A stretch of DNA of 64,000 nucleotides from Alphaproteobacteria bacterium (GCA_018827375.1 JAHJYW010000049.1:186001-250000), one strand, 5' to 3'. Counted from the stretch's first letter, positions 1 to 9,865 are shown. The notes: generated by a model from the letters alone, not told the origin. Numbers and translations: made by a program.

Positions 1-537
1 TCCTGGAACGCGCTGCGCACGGCGGAGTGAAACGCGTCTGGCCGCGACTCGAACGCATCAGGCTCAGAGCCGCGTCCCGTCCGGCGTGCATTTGTCGCCG
101 CCTGAGGCGCATCAAGCACTAGCGTAAGATCCGGCCGGGTGTCTCCGATCACGGATTCTTCGATTTGCAAAAGGACGACCTGTGGCACGCCTCCTTTTAC
201 GTTTTGGTAGACGCGCGTTGAATCAGAAAATCGGTCAGAAATCACCCATTGCCCTTTCGCCAAAGCAGGCCTGATGAGTTTGTCCAGATGATCGCAGCGG
301 GCCGCGTTCATAAGCAAGGCTTCGGCCAGAGGCGACCACGCCTCACCTTCTGGCGGGCGCAAGGCGAGTTCGCGGACGCGTTCAGCCAGCTGCGTACCGC
401 CTGGCTCGCGCGTGGTCACAACCTCAATACCCATGTCGCGCAACCGGCTTGCGAGCGTAATTTGCAAAGTGGATTTGCCGACGCCTTCGCCGCCCTCAAG
501 GGTGATAAAGCGCCCGCGCAACGTGTCAGCTACCATT
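1..537 (-). CDS. tmk: Thymidylate kinase (dTMP kinase), C-terminal part beyond window edge
   Basis: Reverse strand reads MVADTLRGRFITLEGGEGVGKSTLQ..., with P-loop GGEGVGKST and TREPGGT motif; ATG overlaps the stop of the upstream carboxypeptidase gene. Confidence 0.85.
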
Positions 538-1677
538 GCCCGAGATCAACGCGCTCAGACCTTCGACAGCTTTGCCGAAGAAGCCGATCTTCTTGACATC
601 AGCCTCAGCGATGATCGGCGCATCAACTGGCGCCCGGCCTTCCAGCGTCACAACCAGCCGGCCCACGCGGTCGCCCTTTTTCACGGGCGCCTCGAGAGGC
701 TTGTCGAGGACAATCTCTGTTTTGGCATTCTCGAAGGCTGCTTTATGGCCTGCGATCAGCATCGGCTCGGCAAGCGACACGGGGACCAGGCCTTGCTGGC
801 CCAGCCACACTTTTTGTTCTGGAAGCGTCACGTTTCCAGGTGCGATGGTTTTCAATTCGAAGCTCTGGAATGCCAGGCGCAGCATGCGTTCGCCTTCGGA
901 TGCTCGGGCAGCCATCGACTCCATGCCATTGATGACGATCGTCCGGCGCACGCCGTCACGTACAGCCGAGCCTGTCAGGCCGTATCCGGATGCCTCCAGA
1001 TGGCCCGTCTTGACGCCATCTGAGCCTTCGGTGGCGAGCAAAGGATTTCGGTTCGGTTGCGTATATTCGCGCCAGCTATACGAGGGCAGGCTGTACCATT
1101 TATAATATTCCGGAAAATCATCGACGGTCATCTTGGCAAGAAGCGCAAGGTCCTTGGCCGAAATGACATGGCCGACGGCCTCAAGGCCTGTCGAGTTCAG
1201 GAAGTTGGCAGACATGAGGCCTTTTTCGTGAGCCAGATCGGTCATTCGGCGTGCGAAAGCTTCCTCCGATCCTGAAATGCCTTCTGCAAGCACAATACAC
1301 GCGTCGTTGCCGGACATGATGATTACACCATGCAGCAATTCTTCAATCGTCGGCGTATCCTTTGGGACGAGACCCATTGTGGACGTACCGGAAGGGAAGC
1401 CGCCGCGGCGCCATGCGTCCGCACTGACCGTCAGGCGGTCAGTCATCTTCAATTCGCCACGCTTGACCATGTCAAAGACCAGATAGGCCGTCATCATTTT
1501 GGTCATCGAGGCAGGAATCATCGGTGCCTCGCCATCCTTGGAGAAAAGGATTTCGCCAGTGGCATTGTCCAGAATGACGGCATGTTCCGCAGGTGTGTCT
1601 ATGATCTGGGCGCCGGCCGGTCCAACCAGAAAGGCAAGCCCGAAGATGGCAGCAAGGATAGGTGATCGGCGCTTCAT
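526..1677 (-). CDS. D-alanyl-D-alanine carboxypeptidase (PBP5/6 family)
   Basis: Signal peptide, SMTK (SxxK), SGNDA (SxN) and KTG motifs in the 383-aa ORF. Confidence 0.9.
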   Translation of the reverse strand: MKRRSPILAAIFGLAFLVGPAGAQIIDTPAEHAVILDNATGEILFSKDGEAPMIPASMTKMMTAYLVFDMVKRGELKMTDRLTVSADAWRRGGFPSGTSTMGLVPKDTPTIEELLHGVIIMSGNDACIVLAEGISGSEEAFARRMTDLAHEKGLMSANFLNSTGLEAVGHVISAKDLALLAKMTVDDFPEYYKWYSLPSYSWREYTQPNRNPLLATEGSDGVKTGHLEASGYGLTGSAVRDGVRRTIVINGMESMAARASEGERMLRLAFQSFELKTIAPGNVTLPEQKVWLGQQGLVPVSLAEPMLIAGHKAAFENAKTEIVLDKPLEAPVKKGDRVGRLVVTLEGRAPVDAPIIAEADVKKIGFFGKAVEGLSALISGNGS

Positions 1678-1796
1678 TAGGCGAGGGCCTCCATTATAAA
1701 ATCAGAAGGCCAAACGGCGTTCGGCCCTTATTCCCGTTTAATTGGGAAAAAGGGCCGGTTTGTGGTCAGCGTCAATGGGGCGTTCTGTAGCCGGGC

Positions 1797-3014
1797 CTAG
1801 TTACCTGAGACAATTCGGCCATTGGCGATGCCGCTGCCGGCCAATCGATCACGCGAATCAGCCGCCAAATCTCTGGTCGTAAATGGGCCGACACGCACCC
1901 GAAAGAAGTCTGCTCCATTGACCCGAGCCGGAACAATAACCACCGGTAGCGAACCCCCAAGGCTTGCTTCGAAGTCCTGCGCGTTCCCGATGTCTGAAAA
2001 CGCACCCACTTGCACAAAGTAGTCGCCCTGCCCCGCCGGTACGGTCATTGAGCGGGCAGGCTGCGGCGCAGACGCGTATATGACGGGCGCGCTAGCAGGC
2101 TGTGAATGGTCCGGCTGATAACTTGCCAAAACAAGGCTATCAGTTGTTGTGGCGGCTTGCGCGGCCATGATGGGGCCACTGACCGGCGCAGGTCCGAGGT
2201 AGCGGATACGTACATTGGCCCGGTCATCTGGTCCGAAAGACAGAGCACTGGCGGCCGTCTTCGACAGCTGCAACATAGCGCCGTCTTCAAACGGTCCGCG
2301 ATCATTTACGCGCACCACAACAGCCTTCTGGGTGTCGATGTTAATCACTTGTACGAGGCTCGGCAGCGGCAACGTGGGGTGCGCCGCGGTCATGCCCTCC
2401 TGCGCAAACACTTCGCCATTGGCAGTAGGAAGGCCGCTAAATTCGTCACCATAGATCACGCCAATTCCTGTTTCATCGAAGACCGGTGTGGATCCCGGCG
2501 TTGCGGAATAAACCGCCGCGGGCCTCATGGCCACAGGCGCGGGGCTTGAGCTCCCCTGCCCTGTGACAGGCAAGGCAGGTTCCAGAGATGCGAGTGGCTC
2601 AGTGGCGACAACCGCAGGCTGGCGTGTCGCTGCGATACGCTCAGCCGTAGCGGCGGCATCAAATGCATCCGGCGTAATGGCTGCTTCGGTAATCTGCTGA
2701 GATGCCGACATTTGCGGCGTATCAAGGCTGGCATAATTACGCGCACTCGGCTGCGGCGCCGCAGAAACCAATGATCCGGGATAGCGGAATGCAATACGCT
2801 TGCCCTCTTCCCCAGGGGCCGGCGCGGTGATGCGGCTTTGTGTTCGCGTAGGCGCTCGGGCCGTGTGCCCTGTTTGCGGCGCCTGGCCGGCATAAACAAT
2901 CGGGGCCGGGCTATTCTTGCCGGCCTGTGCGGGTGGAACCACGACGAGTGCTACAGCGCTGGCGATCAGAACGCTCTTGAGTCTGGTGGCGTGGACCTTT
3001 GTCTGGAAACGCAT
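1797..3014 (-). CDS. rlpA: Septal ring lytic transglycosylase RlpA family protein with C-terminal SPOR domain
   Basis: GIGVIYGDEFSGLPTANGEVF...AAHPTLPLPSLVQV...VVVRVNDRGPF double-psi beta-barrel signature; SPOR-like YFVQVGAFSDIGNAQDF at the C-terminus. Confidence 0.88.
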   Translation of the reverse strand: MRFQTKVHATRLKSVLIASAVALVVVPPAQAGKNSPAPIVYAGQAPQTGHTARAPTRTQSRITAPAPGEEGKRIAFRYPGSLVSAAPQPSARNYASLDTPQMSASQQITEAAITPDAFDAAATAERIAATRQPAVVATEPLASLEPALPVTGQGSSSPAPVAMRPAAVYSATPGSTPVFDETGIGVIYGDEFSGLPTANGEVFAQEGMTAAHPTLPLPSLVQVINIDTQKAVVVRVNDRGPFEDGAMLQLSKTAASALSFGPDDRANVRIRYLGPAPVSGPIMAAQAATTTDSLVLASYQPDHSQPASAPVIYASAPQPARSMTVPAGQGDYFVQVGAFSDIGNAQDFEASLGGSLPVVIVPARVNGADFFRVRVGPFTTRDLAADSRDRLAGSGIANGRIVSGN

Positions 3015-3254
3015 TGCGTTAATTTTACCTCGTTCTGCGGTTTCGAAACGGGCTATTCTGCCGTTTCCAAGCGGCCATTCTGCCGCGTTCAGAGACTATG
3101 GTTACCAGAATGAGGTGGATGCCCGATGAACCGGGACTGTTGGTTTCGACGGAACAGGCAAGGTGTCGTTAATGGTTTCGTTGCCAAGCAGTCGGATACG
3201 ACACGCATATCAGGACTTGCAAAGCCCCCACTGATATTCCAAACACGCGTCGCC

Positions 3255-3344
<90 letters not shown>

Positions 3345-3392
3345 TAAAACACCCATAGGCATCAGTAGTTAAAACGTTTTTACAACGGCTAA

Positions 3393-4082
3393 TTATTGAC
3401 CGCCATCCGGCCAAGGTGCCCCTGGCAGGATTGTATCCAAGCTCTCCAAAGGAGTCGGAGCAACATCTGCCGCGGACTCGGTAGACCTTTCTGGCCCGGT
3501 CAGAAACGCACTTCCAACCGATTGTGACGCCTGTGAAACGGTGAGACCACGACCAATTTCTTGCACTGCCACGGCTGGATCAAAGTTCTGGACCTCTGTG
3601 CGTGCAGGTGCAAGAATCGTCATCTCTTGAGCGGTCGCGCACCGGCGGCATGTGTTACCTGGTGCTGGCCGAGCCTTTGGTCCGCAGCGTTCAATATTAT
3701 TCGGTTCCGTAACGCAGGGATCATCTGAACCCAATACGGGTTGCATATAGCCAGCCGCAACGCTGTCGGTCTTTCCGACTTGTGCCACTCCCATTTTTTT
3801 AATGCCGGCCGACCCATCCGGGTCTTGGGAGTTGACTTGGTCAGCGCGCGTTTTGGCGGTTAGCGGGGAGCTCTCGGGGCGCAGATTCTCTGGAATGGGT
3901 GGAGGCGCCTCGTCCTGCGGAGCGGCGTTGTCCAGCTTGAATGCCTGGCGCAGATCCGTCGTAAAGTTGGCTGTGCATGCGATTGTGCCCGGCAAAAGCA
4001 ACAACAGGAATGGAACTGCAAAGCGCAGGCTCTGCCTGGTGGATAGCCTGACTGTTTCGTTCAAATCACGTCCTCCGGGCAT
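3393..4082 (-). CDS. Hypothetical secreted/lipoprotein-like protein adjacent to the curli locus
   Basis: 229-aa ORF with N-terminal hydrophobic segment LRFAVPFLLLLLPGTIAC and several cysteines; no family recognised. Confidence 0.6.
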   Translation of the reverse strand: MPGGRDLNETVRLSTRQSLRFAVPFLLLLLPGTIACTANFTTDLRQAFKLDNAAPQDEAPPPIPENLRPESSPLTAKTRADQVNSQDPDGSAGIKKMGVAQVGKTDSVAAGYMQPVLGSDDPCVTEPNNIERCGPKARPAPGNTCRRCATAQEMTILAPARTEVQNFDPAVAVQEIGRGLTVSQASQSVGSAFLTGPERSTESAADVAPTPLESLDTILPGAPWPDGGQ

Positions 4083-4088
4083 GTCGTC

Positions 4089-4124
4089 AAAAAGGTGCCC
4101 CGAACCGGCAAACCGGTTCGGGGC
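4089..4124 (-). terminator. Rho-independent terminator downstream of the large curlin gene
   Basis: Perfect 12-bp stem GCCCCGAACCGG / CCGGTTCGGGGC with 4-nt loop; on the minus strand followed by ACC then TTTTT. Confidence 0.88.
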
Positions 4125-4132
4125 GATATGCG

Positions 4133-6250
4133 CTATTGTGAAATCGAGGCCGAGTTACCGGTTCCGGTTTGCGTGATGGAGCCCATCGCGTTACCGGCAG
4201 CAGTCTGGCTGATCACAGCCAAATTGCCGTCCCCGCCACTCTGCGAGATCGTCGCGAAGTTGCCATCGGTCGATTGCAGAATAGACGCTGTGTTGCCATC
4301 ACCACTGAGCTGGAAAATGGACCCTCCATTATCGGTCCCGGTCTGTGCGATATCGGCAGTCAAGTAGCGGCCGCTTGGCTGGTCAATAGATGCGACGTTG
4401 CCATTTCCAGACTGGAAGATCGTTGCATCGGCATCGCCAGCCTGCTGCGTGATCGAGGCATCATTGTCATCGCCGGTCTGAGTAATCGTGCCTTCGACGC
4501 GGAAACCCGACTGACTGATGCTGGCTGTATTGAAGGCGGCCCCATCGATCTGGTTGATAGTCGACGCGTTCGTCTTTCCGTCCTGATCGATGCTGGCAAG
4601 GTTGTCATCGCCAATCTGCGTGATATAGGCGTTCAGGCTCAAATCCGGGAATGCCCGGCCTTCCTGGCTGATACTCGCTCCATTGCCACTGCCGACCTGG
4701 TTGGTCGAAGCGAAGACGTCCTTGTCTGGTCCACCAGGAATCACACCCGCATTATTGTCAGACTGGACGATCGTGGTGTCGTTACCGGACCCGTCCTGAA
4801 TCACATCGGCGGAAAAGTTCATGCTTCCATCCCTGTTGAAGGTCTGGGTGACAGAGGCTTCGCTTATGCCATCCTGGACGACCGTTGCGAGCATGTTTGA
4901 TGCCCCATCAGCCGCAATCGTCTGTGTGACATCGGCCGATGCCCCATTGTCTTGCGTAATACTGGCTGTAACGCCGGAGGAGGCATTGCCAACAATGGAC
5001 TGACTGACGGTCGCGGAAGACCCGCCGTTCTGGGTGAGCGTAGCGAGCACACCGCCAGACTGCGTGGCGGCTCCGTTGCTGGCCGAGGTGTTGTCGACCG
5101 ATTGGCCAACAGACGCGTCAGAGCCACCATCCTGCATGATATTGGCGGTAAGGCCGACCGCACGCGGACCGTTAGCTGTTTGAGTGACATCCGAAGTTGA
5201 TGCACCAGCCTGGTCCACACGCGCCATAAGGTTGTTGGCATTGCCCACAACGGCTGTCTGCTCGATCGTTGATGTCGACCCTTCGGTCTGAGTTACGTTT
5301 GCCCGAAGCGTGCCTGTGAAACCGGGGCCTTCGCCCGATTGCAGAACGACGGAGTCGTTTGCATCACCCGTTTGCGTGATGTTGGCTTCCTGGTTGAATC
5401 CACCACCCAGGTTGTCCTGTGCGACCATGGACGTGTTGTCACTACCAGTTTGGAGCACACGAGCTTCTGGGTCATAGCCCGGAATTCCGGTTGAACCGTT
5501 CCCGGACGTATCCGCCTGGGTAATCGTCGAGTCGTTGTTGACACCATCCTGGACGTTCTCGGCGCGGGCGCTGATGCCATTCTGCTCGATGTTCGATGAG
5601 TTATCCATGCCCAGCTGATCAATGATTGCCAGGTCTCCACTGCCATCCTGGTCAACGCTGGCAGAGTTGAATGTTCCGTCCTGGGTGACCGATGCCGTGT
5701 CGAGATTGCCGTCCTGCGCAACGACCGTGCTGTTGTCGCTGCCTGTTTGCGTGACGGTAGCGAGTTCGCCCCCCTGATCGTCGTCAAGACCTTGTGCGAC
5801 GGTGGCTGAGTTGCCCGAACCACCTACTTGCGTGACGTCAGCAGTCTGCGCTTCGGTACCTGCTGTGGCCTGATCGATGTCTACAGAGTTCGGTGCTGAA
5901 CCCGCCGCCGTGTCTGTAAATTGGGTCACAGTGGCAACGTTGCCAACGGTTGCACCTGATGCGCTGGTCTGGTCCACGTCAGCAGAGTTCGCTGCGGTGA
6001 CAAAGTTGTCGATGCCGGCCGGCGTGTGTCCCTGAAGAACCGTGGCTTCGTTCTCGTCTCCCGTCTGGTTGACTGCGGCAAGATTTTCGTTGCTCGCCAG
6101 ACCGGTTGGAGTCAGCGAGGCGTCAATCGTCTGGTCTACCGTGGCCGAGTTGTTCAAGCCATCCTGATTGACAACGGCTTCTTCGGAAAATGCGGTGCTT
6201 CCGAAGCAGATTGCCGCGATCGCGGCAGAGGCCAAAAGTTTCGTGCGCAT
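4133..6250 (-). CDS. Very large curlin-repeat protein (CsgA/CsgB-like functional amyloid)
   Basis: Start MRTKLLASAAIAAICFGSTAFS preceded by AGGAGAA; dozens of xVxQxGxxNxAxVxQ units to the last residue (...GNSASISQ*). The ORF-track start at 6337 is probably too far upstream. Confidence 0.9.
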   Translation of the reverse strand: MRTKLLASAAIAAICFGSTAFSEEAVVNQDGLNNSATVDQTIDASLTPTGLASNENLAAVNQTGDENEATVLQGHTPAGIDNFVTAANSADVDQTSASGATVGNVATVTQFTDTAAGSAPNSVDIDQATAGTEAQTADVTQVGGSGNSATVAQGLDDDQGGELATVTQTGSDNSTVVAQDGNLDTASVTQDGTFNSASVDQDGSGDLAIIDQLGMDNSSNIEQNGISARAENVQDGVNNDSTITQADTSGNGSTGIPGYDPEARVLQTGSDNTSMVAQDNLGGGFNQEANITQTGDANDSVVLQSGEGPGFTGTLRANVTQTEGSTSTIEQTAVVGNANNLMARVDQAGASTSDVTQTANGPRAVGLTANIMQDGGSDASVGQSVDNTSASNGAATQSGGVLATLTQNGGSSATVSQSIVGNASSGVTASITQDNGASADVTQTIAADGASNMLATVVQDGISEASVTQTFNRDGSMNFSADVIQDGSGNDTTIVQSDNNAGVIPGGPDKDVFASTNQVGSGNGASISQEGRAFPDLSLNAYITQIGDDNLASIDQDGKTNASTINQIDGAAFNTASISQSGFRVEGTITQTGDDNDASITQQAGDADATIFQSGNGNVASIDQPSGRYLTADIAQTGTDNGGSIFQLSGDGNTASILQSTDGNFATISQSGGDGNLAVISQTAAGNAMGSITQTGTGNSASISQ

Positions 6251-6399
6251 GATTGTTCTCCTGTTCATTGCACTTCTCGTTTGCCCGTCCGTTCTCAGAC
6301 AGGCCGTACTGAAGGCCAATCTGGGTTTCTTACCCATCTGGCTCCTGTCACACCCCCGCCGTCACCCAGCCAAGGCATGTCTGCATGAGACGCGAGCGA

Positions 6400-7212
6400 C
6401 TAAGGGCTCGTCTGCGTCACCGAAACGGTGCCGCATCCGGCTGCCAAAACGCAGCCCGTCTGATTGATCGTGTATTCGAGTGCGCTTCCAGTCTGCGCTA
6501 GGAAGGCCGAGAGGCCGGTCCCATCCTGTCGGATGGTCCCTTTGTTAGATGATCCGGTTTGTTCAATGGTCGCCAGATTGTCGGCGCCTGTCTGTTCGAT
6601 CTCAGCCTCGTTGGACGTGCCGTCCTGGCTGATTGTGGCGGCGTTGCCGCCAGACGAAATTGTACGTGGGTCGACCTGCTGACGGATCGCCGCAATATTT
6701 GCCGTGCCAAGCTGCAAGAGCTGAGCCGAGTTGTAGTAGTCGGCCCCAAATTCGTTGCCTTGGTAGATGGAGGCTGAATTCAGATCGCCCTCGATGCGGG
6801 TCGTAGCAGTATTGTTCGACGGTCCGTTGCCGCCCTTTTGAACAACTAGGAACTGGTTCTCGTCGCCAGATACCTCGACCTCAGCGCGGGAGGCCTCGCC
6901 CGTCTGGACAACACGATTGGCGCTGTCACTAGCCTTGTTTAGTTGTCCGAGAATGTAGATATCTGCCTCAAGGTTTCGGCCCGCCTGAAGTACTTCGACC
7001 TTGTTCGCCACACCAACCTGTTCGACGCGCGCCCGGGCCACATCGGAAATCTGGTCGATTATCGCAAAGGATCGCTGACCCGTGCTTTCCGCTGCTGCTG
7101 CGGGCACTGCAAGAAGCACGACGCCGGCTGCGAACAGCCCGCGGGCCACCCCAAAGCGGCGCCATGCACCCGTGCGAAGGCGACTGAAATCCGAAAGCAG
7201 TATTCTGCGCAA
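6400..7212 (-). CDS. Curlin-repeat protein (CsgB/CsgA-like)
   Basis: Repeats such as GTSNEAEIEQTGADNLATIEQTGSSNKGTIRQDG; likely TTG start at 7212 with AGGAGG 5 nt upstream (ORF track starts at 7239). Confidence 0.85.
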   Translation of the reverse strand: MRRILLSDFSRLRTGAWRRFGVARGLFAAGVVLLAVPAAAAESTGQRSFAIIDQISDVARARVEQVGVANKVEVLQAGRNLEADIYILGQLNKASDSANRVVQTGEASRAEVEVSGDENQFLVVQKGGNGPSNNTATTRIEGDLNSASIYQGNEFGADYYNSAQLLQLGTANIAAIRQQVDPRTISSGGNAATISQDGTSNEAEIEQTGADNLATIEQTGSSNKGTIRQDGTGLSAFLAQTGSALEYTINQTGCVLAAGCGTVSVTQTSP

Positions 7213-7409
7213 ATGCGCCTCCTGAGTTGCGGCCTTCAACTGAAGGCACTAAAGACTCAGGGTCAGCCGTGATGGCTGGCCCCGGGGGAGAGGCCGATAC
7301 GAGCGCCAACTTGATGCCGGCTTCTCCCCCACCCATCCGGCTCGCGCCGGACAATTATGGCTCAGACGTTCAACCCTTTCGGGCCAAATTCTGAGCGCTG
7401 ATCCTGGAT

Positions 7410-8399
7410 CTATCGCTTCGCTGCATTCCCCTTTGCTGCATCCAGGAATTCCTTTGGGACGCCCTTCATGGCGTCCTTCGAGAAATCACTCTTATAGTTT
7501 TCATCAAAGAACCGGATCGCCGTCTCGCCATCCGCTTTGTCAGCAAATTCCCAGAGTCCCGTTTTCGCGCCCTGCACTACCAGGCCGTACACCGCTTTCT
7601 CCAGAGCCTGTCGTACTGCGAGGTGACGAGGCTGGTTCAGCGTGATACCAGCCTCGGCTTCGAGCAATTCTCGATATGCGACATACTTAAATGCATTGCC
7701 CTGCCACGCGACGGACGCGACGCGCTGCTCAGTTGATACTGACAGCAAGACCTCGCCTGTCTTTACACTCACGGCGCGCAGGTAAACCGACACGGCATCT
7801 TCTCGATACTGTGTGCTGGCTCCAATGCCGAGATACTGAGCGCCTGCCCCGCCCGTCTGCGTGTTCGTGTCGTACCCTGTAATTGCGCCTTCGATCAGAA
7901 TTCCCGCGAACAACAGCGCCGGTAGAGCGTGGGAGTCCTTTGCAGACTCGCCTAGATACCTCTGGCGCATTTCCAGTATGATCTGGCGCTCCTTGAGCAG
8001 ATTATCTAGCTTTTCGCGTTCGATTACAGTGAACCACGAGCGGTCGCCGGCATCGTGTAGCGCCTTTATCAGGATTGGGGTCGCACCTTGTGTAACGGCA
8101 CGCGAAAGCGTCTGAACAGAGTCGCTCGACTTGAAAGCACCCGTCTCATCGTTCACGCCGTAGACTGCCACAGGAATCTGCTCGAGTGGCTTGGGTAGCC
8201 ACAGCAAAGCGTACTCGGTCTGCGTCGTCGGGTTCAACACTGGCTCAGCCATCTTCTGCTCTATCTTGGGCGGCGTTGCGCATGACACCAAAACTGCAAC
8301 AAGGCCAAGTGATGCCAATCGGCACACCACCCTTCGGTACATTGGCTGACTGCCGCGTTCCGCGTCTTCAGCCGCCTTTACTTCAATTGCTCTCTTCAC
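7410..8399 (-). CDS. csgG: CsgG/HfaB-family curli secretion lipoprotein
   Basis: Lipobox LVSCATPP, IPVAVYGVNDETGAFK...SQTLSRAVTQGATPILIKALHDAG...WFTVIEREKLDNLLKERQII; start overlaps csgF stop (possible alternative ATG at 8342). Confidence 0.92.
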   Translation of the reverse strand: MKRAIEVKAAEDAERGSQPMYRRVVCRLASLGLVAVLVSCATPPKIEQKMAEPVLNPTTQTEYALLWLPKPLEQIPVAVYGVNDETGAFKSSDSVQTLSRAVTQGATPILIKALHDAGDRSWFTVIEREKLDNLLKERQIILEMRQRYLGESAKDSHALPALLFAGILIEGAITGYDTNTQTGGAGAQYLGIGASTQYREDAVSVYLRAVSVKTGEVLLSVSTEQRVASVAWQGNAFKYVAYRELLEAEAGITLNQPRHLAVRQALEKAVYGLVVQGAKTGLWEFADKADGETAIRFFDENYKSDFSKDAMKGVPKEFLDAAKGNAAKR

Positions 8400-8839
8400 C
8401 CGCCACCTGTCGTGAAGATCGGAACAACGATTTCAGTTGTTGTTCCGGTCGTTGCGTCAAGAATATTGAGCGTGATCGAATCCAGACCACGGGTGAATTC
8501 AATCGTCTGGTCACCGAAAACGACACGGCCGTAATCCTGTGGATCATCGCCGAAAATGGCTTCTGCCACTTGCGACGCCAATCCGGACAGGAGGCGGCTC
8601 TGAAGTTGGCGAACGAATAGGTCCGCCTGGGGATTACTTCCAGAGTTCCCGGATGATGGCGCTTCGGTCTTGTCTTGCGCATTGGCCACAGCCAGCAAGT
8701 GCGCAGAATTAAAGGGGTTTCCCCCGAATGACGGATTCACTGGCGTGTAGACGAGCTCCTGAGCTTGCGCACCAGCGCCTATTGCCAAGGTCACAGACGT
8801 CGACACCAGGAACCACCGCATATTGCGGGACATTCTCAT
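8396..8839 (-). CDS. csgF: Curli assembly protein CsgF
   Basis: Signal peptide followed by QELVYTPVNPSFGGNPFNSAHLL, the CsgF N-terminal signature; start ATG at 8839. Confidence 0.92.
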   Translation of the reverse strand: MRMSRNMRWFLVSTSVTLAIGAGAQAQELVYTPVNPSFGGNPFNSAHLLAVANAQDKTEAPSSGNSGSNPQADLFVRQLQSRLLSGLASQVAEAIFGDDPQDYGRVVFGDQTIEFTRGLDSITLNILDATTGTTTEIVVPIFTTGGG

Positions 8840-8911
8840 GATCGTTTCCCCTTTTTCATTCCTGTTTTTCATCTTCATAGCCACACGTCGTCCCCTACGC
8901 CGTGCTGCAAT

Positions 8912-9865
8912 CTAGATCCCTTCGTCGCGCCATCTTTCACCATTGAGCGTGAGCCGTCCGGCACGCAGCAGCTGAACGTCCTGCAATGATATTTTGCCAG
9001 AGGCGACCGCGCGCGCGGCCGAGCGGATGTCAAACGATGCTCTCAACACGTCACCTTGAAAGCCAAAACGCGACGCTCCGTCCAAAGTCACGTCAAGCGT
9101 GTCCATCCGCGCCATCGAAACCAGAACCTGGCTCGAACCCGCTTGAACAAAGCGCGAGTCGCCATCGATCTGATCCGAAAATAGCCTGGCGGTACCACCA
9201 AGTCGCGCTTCAAGTCCGTTCGTCACGGTTTCGACATTGATCATTCCGCCTTGGGTGGCATCAATGGAGGCGCGAACGACCCGCCCGACCCGAACCTGGG
9301 CACTCCCAGTCGTGCGCAAATGAAATTCACCGTTCACGGTCCCGGCGTCGATAGAAGTGCATCCGCCGACAATAGCATCCAGCCTGCCAGATTCACCGAT
9401 GCTTACGTCGCCGGCGCGAACGGACAGTTCAAGGTGGGAGGAACGCGGTGCTGAGATGACGATTTCGGGTAAGGCAGACACCGGAACGGCCGAACTATTG
9501 TCGATGGAAACCTGTAATTCACCATTTTTTCGGATGCAGTTCATTGATCCCGGAGAGACCGTGCCGTGAACGCGAACAGTCGCATCATCAGTGTGATCGA
9601 TTTCGAAGCCGAAGACGCCAGACGTTCCCTGGCTTGCGGATAATATCTCAAGTTTCGCTGCGTCGCTTTCGACGAACCGGACAGTTCCGATAAACTCCGA
9701 GATCGAGACGAAGTGCTGCATTGTGGTCCCCGGTCGCGTCTCGGCCTCGGCTCTGGTGGAGAGACCAAACCCGACTCCTGTAATCATCAGTGCAGCTATC
9801 GCAAGCATGCTCCAGCCGTTCATTCCGAACTTGAGATTGCTGCTCATGACGTTCAGCCATTTCAA
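8912..9865 (-). CDS. Secreted DUF2807-like (GIN / putative adhesin head) beta-rich protein
   Basis: Signal peptide and repeated short beta segments (SHLELSVRAGDVSIGESGRLDAIVGG..., LDVTLDGASRFGFQGDVL) typical of DUF2807. Confidence 0.6.
   Translation of the reverse strand: MKWLNVMSSNLKFGMNGWSMLAIAALMITGVGFGLSTRAEAETRPGTTMQHFVSISEFIGTVRFVESDAAKLEILSASQGTSGVFGFEIDHTDDATVRVHGTVSPGSMNCIRKNGELQVSIDNSSAVPVSALPEIVISAPRSSHLELSVRAGDVSIGESGRLDAIVGGCTSIDAGTVNGEFHLRTTGSAQVRVGRVVRASIDATQGGMINVETVTNGLEARLGGTARLFSDQIDGDSRFVQAGSSQVLVSMARMDTLDVTLDGASRFGFQGDVLRASFDIRSAARAVASGKISLQDVQLLRAGRLTLNGERWRDEGI

Noticed and set aside
3126-3230. GGTTTCGACGG-like string resembling the 5' part of tmRNA
   Set aside because: Only a short match; no tRNA-like acceptor or tag-coding region could be assembled around it.
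4169-4900. 243-aa plus-strand ORF inside the giant curlin gene
   Set aside because: Its apparent repeat periodicity is a mirror of the curlin repeats on the opposite strand.
4133-6250. Periodic repeat pattern that could suggest CRISPR or satellite DNA
   Set aside because: Repeats are in-frame protein-level curlin units with variable DNA; no identical direct repeats with spacers and no cas genes.
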